Source: CAUZEB01 sp963578655
Lineage (GTDB): Bacteria; Chloroflexota; Dehalococcoidia; Lucifugimonadales; CAUZEB01
Assembly: GCA_963578655.1 (NCBI GenBank)
Contig: CAUZEB010000036.1
Span: 1-14,014 of the forward strand
Length of the DNA: 14,014 bases
Reading direction: 5' to 3'
Positions within the stretch are counted from its first letter, which is position 1. Each line of letters begins with the position of its first letter. Below, in pieces: positions 13,962 to 14,014 of this stretch. The translations under genes and the position numbers were made by a program. The notes below the pieces were generated by a model. It made no database searches. It saw only the letters and a program-made list of their open reading frames with translations, and had not been told where the DNA came from.

Positions 13962-14014
13962 GTTTTAAACCTCACAAGCCTTAATAGATATCTTATCTGA
14001 AACTTTAGTCTTCA

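Overview
The window is a dense stretch of bacterial chromosome, roughly 40% G+C by eye. It holds fourteen genes, short intergenic gaps (none over about 220 bases), and no RNA gene, insertion sequence, CRISPR array or phage gene that I can recognise. The gene mix is a cysteine-less thiolase with its DUF35 partner, an F420-type luciferase-like oxidoreductase, a split MaoC dehydratase, a corrinoid-activator-like ASKHA ferredoxin and several Gfo/Idh/MocA dehydrogenases. Together with the AT-rich composition this fits an oligotrophic marine Chloroflexota such as the SAR202 group. That placement is inferred from gene content, not from a phylogenetic marker.

Layout, left to right. Positions 1-2544 (+): the 3' end of a thiolase-like gene, a DUF35 OB-fold/zinc-ribbon gene 32 nt later, then a luciferase-like monooxygenase. 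Positions 2541-4813 (-): a HAD hydrolase whose end overlaps the monooxygenase tail to tail, a DUF971 gene just upstream of it, and a Gfo/Idh/MocA oxidoreductase. A 221-nt divergent region (4814-5034) carries a 24-bp near-palindrome and a second, 10-bp inverted repeat. Positions 5035-8993 (+): the ASKHA/2Fe-2S ferredoxin protein, a D-2-hydroxyacid dehydrogenase with an altered active site, and ThiI. Positions 9015-10734 (-): two overlapping hotdog (MaoC-type) genes and a PHP phosphoesterase. Positions 10962-11738 (+): an SDR oxidoreductase. Positions 11846-13961 (-): two tandem paralogous Gfo/Idh/MocA dehydrogenases.

Two themes appear. The first is acyl-CoA chemistry: thiolase/DUF35, the split dehydratase, the SDR and perhaps the flavin enzyme resemble parts of a side-chain beta-oxidation or retro-aldol pathway like that of steroid degradation. 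They are scattered rather than in one operon, and the catalytic residues that define the classical reactions are missing in the thiolase and in both hotdog subunits. The second is redox transformation of hydroxylated or sugar-like compounds: three Gfo/Idh/MocA enzymes, the D-hydroxyacid dehydrogenase and the ATP-dependent corrinoid activator. The activator's usual partner, a corrinoid protein or methyltransferase, is not in the window.

The strongest leads are the residue losses in the acyl-CoA enzymes and the hydroxyacid dehydrogenase, the orphan corrinoid activator, the structured divergent promoter region at 4891-4963, and two genes that look leaderless (5035 and 10734).
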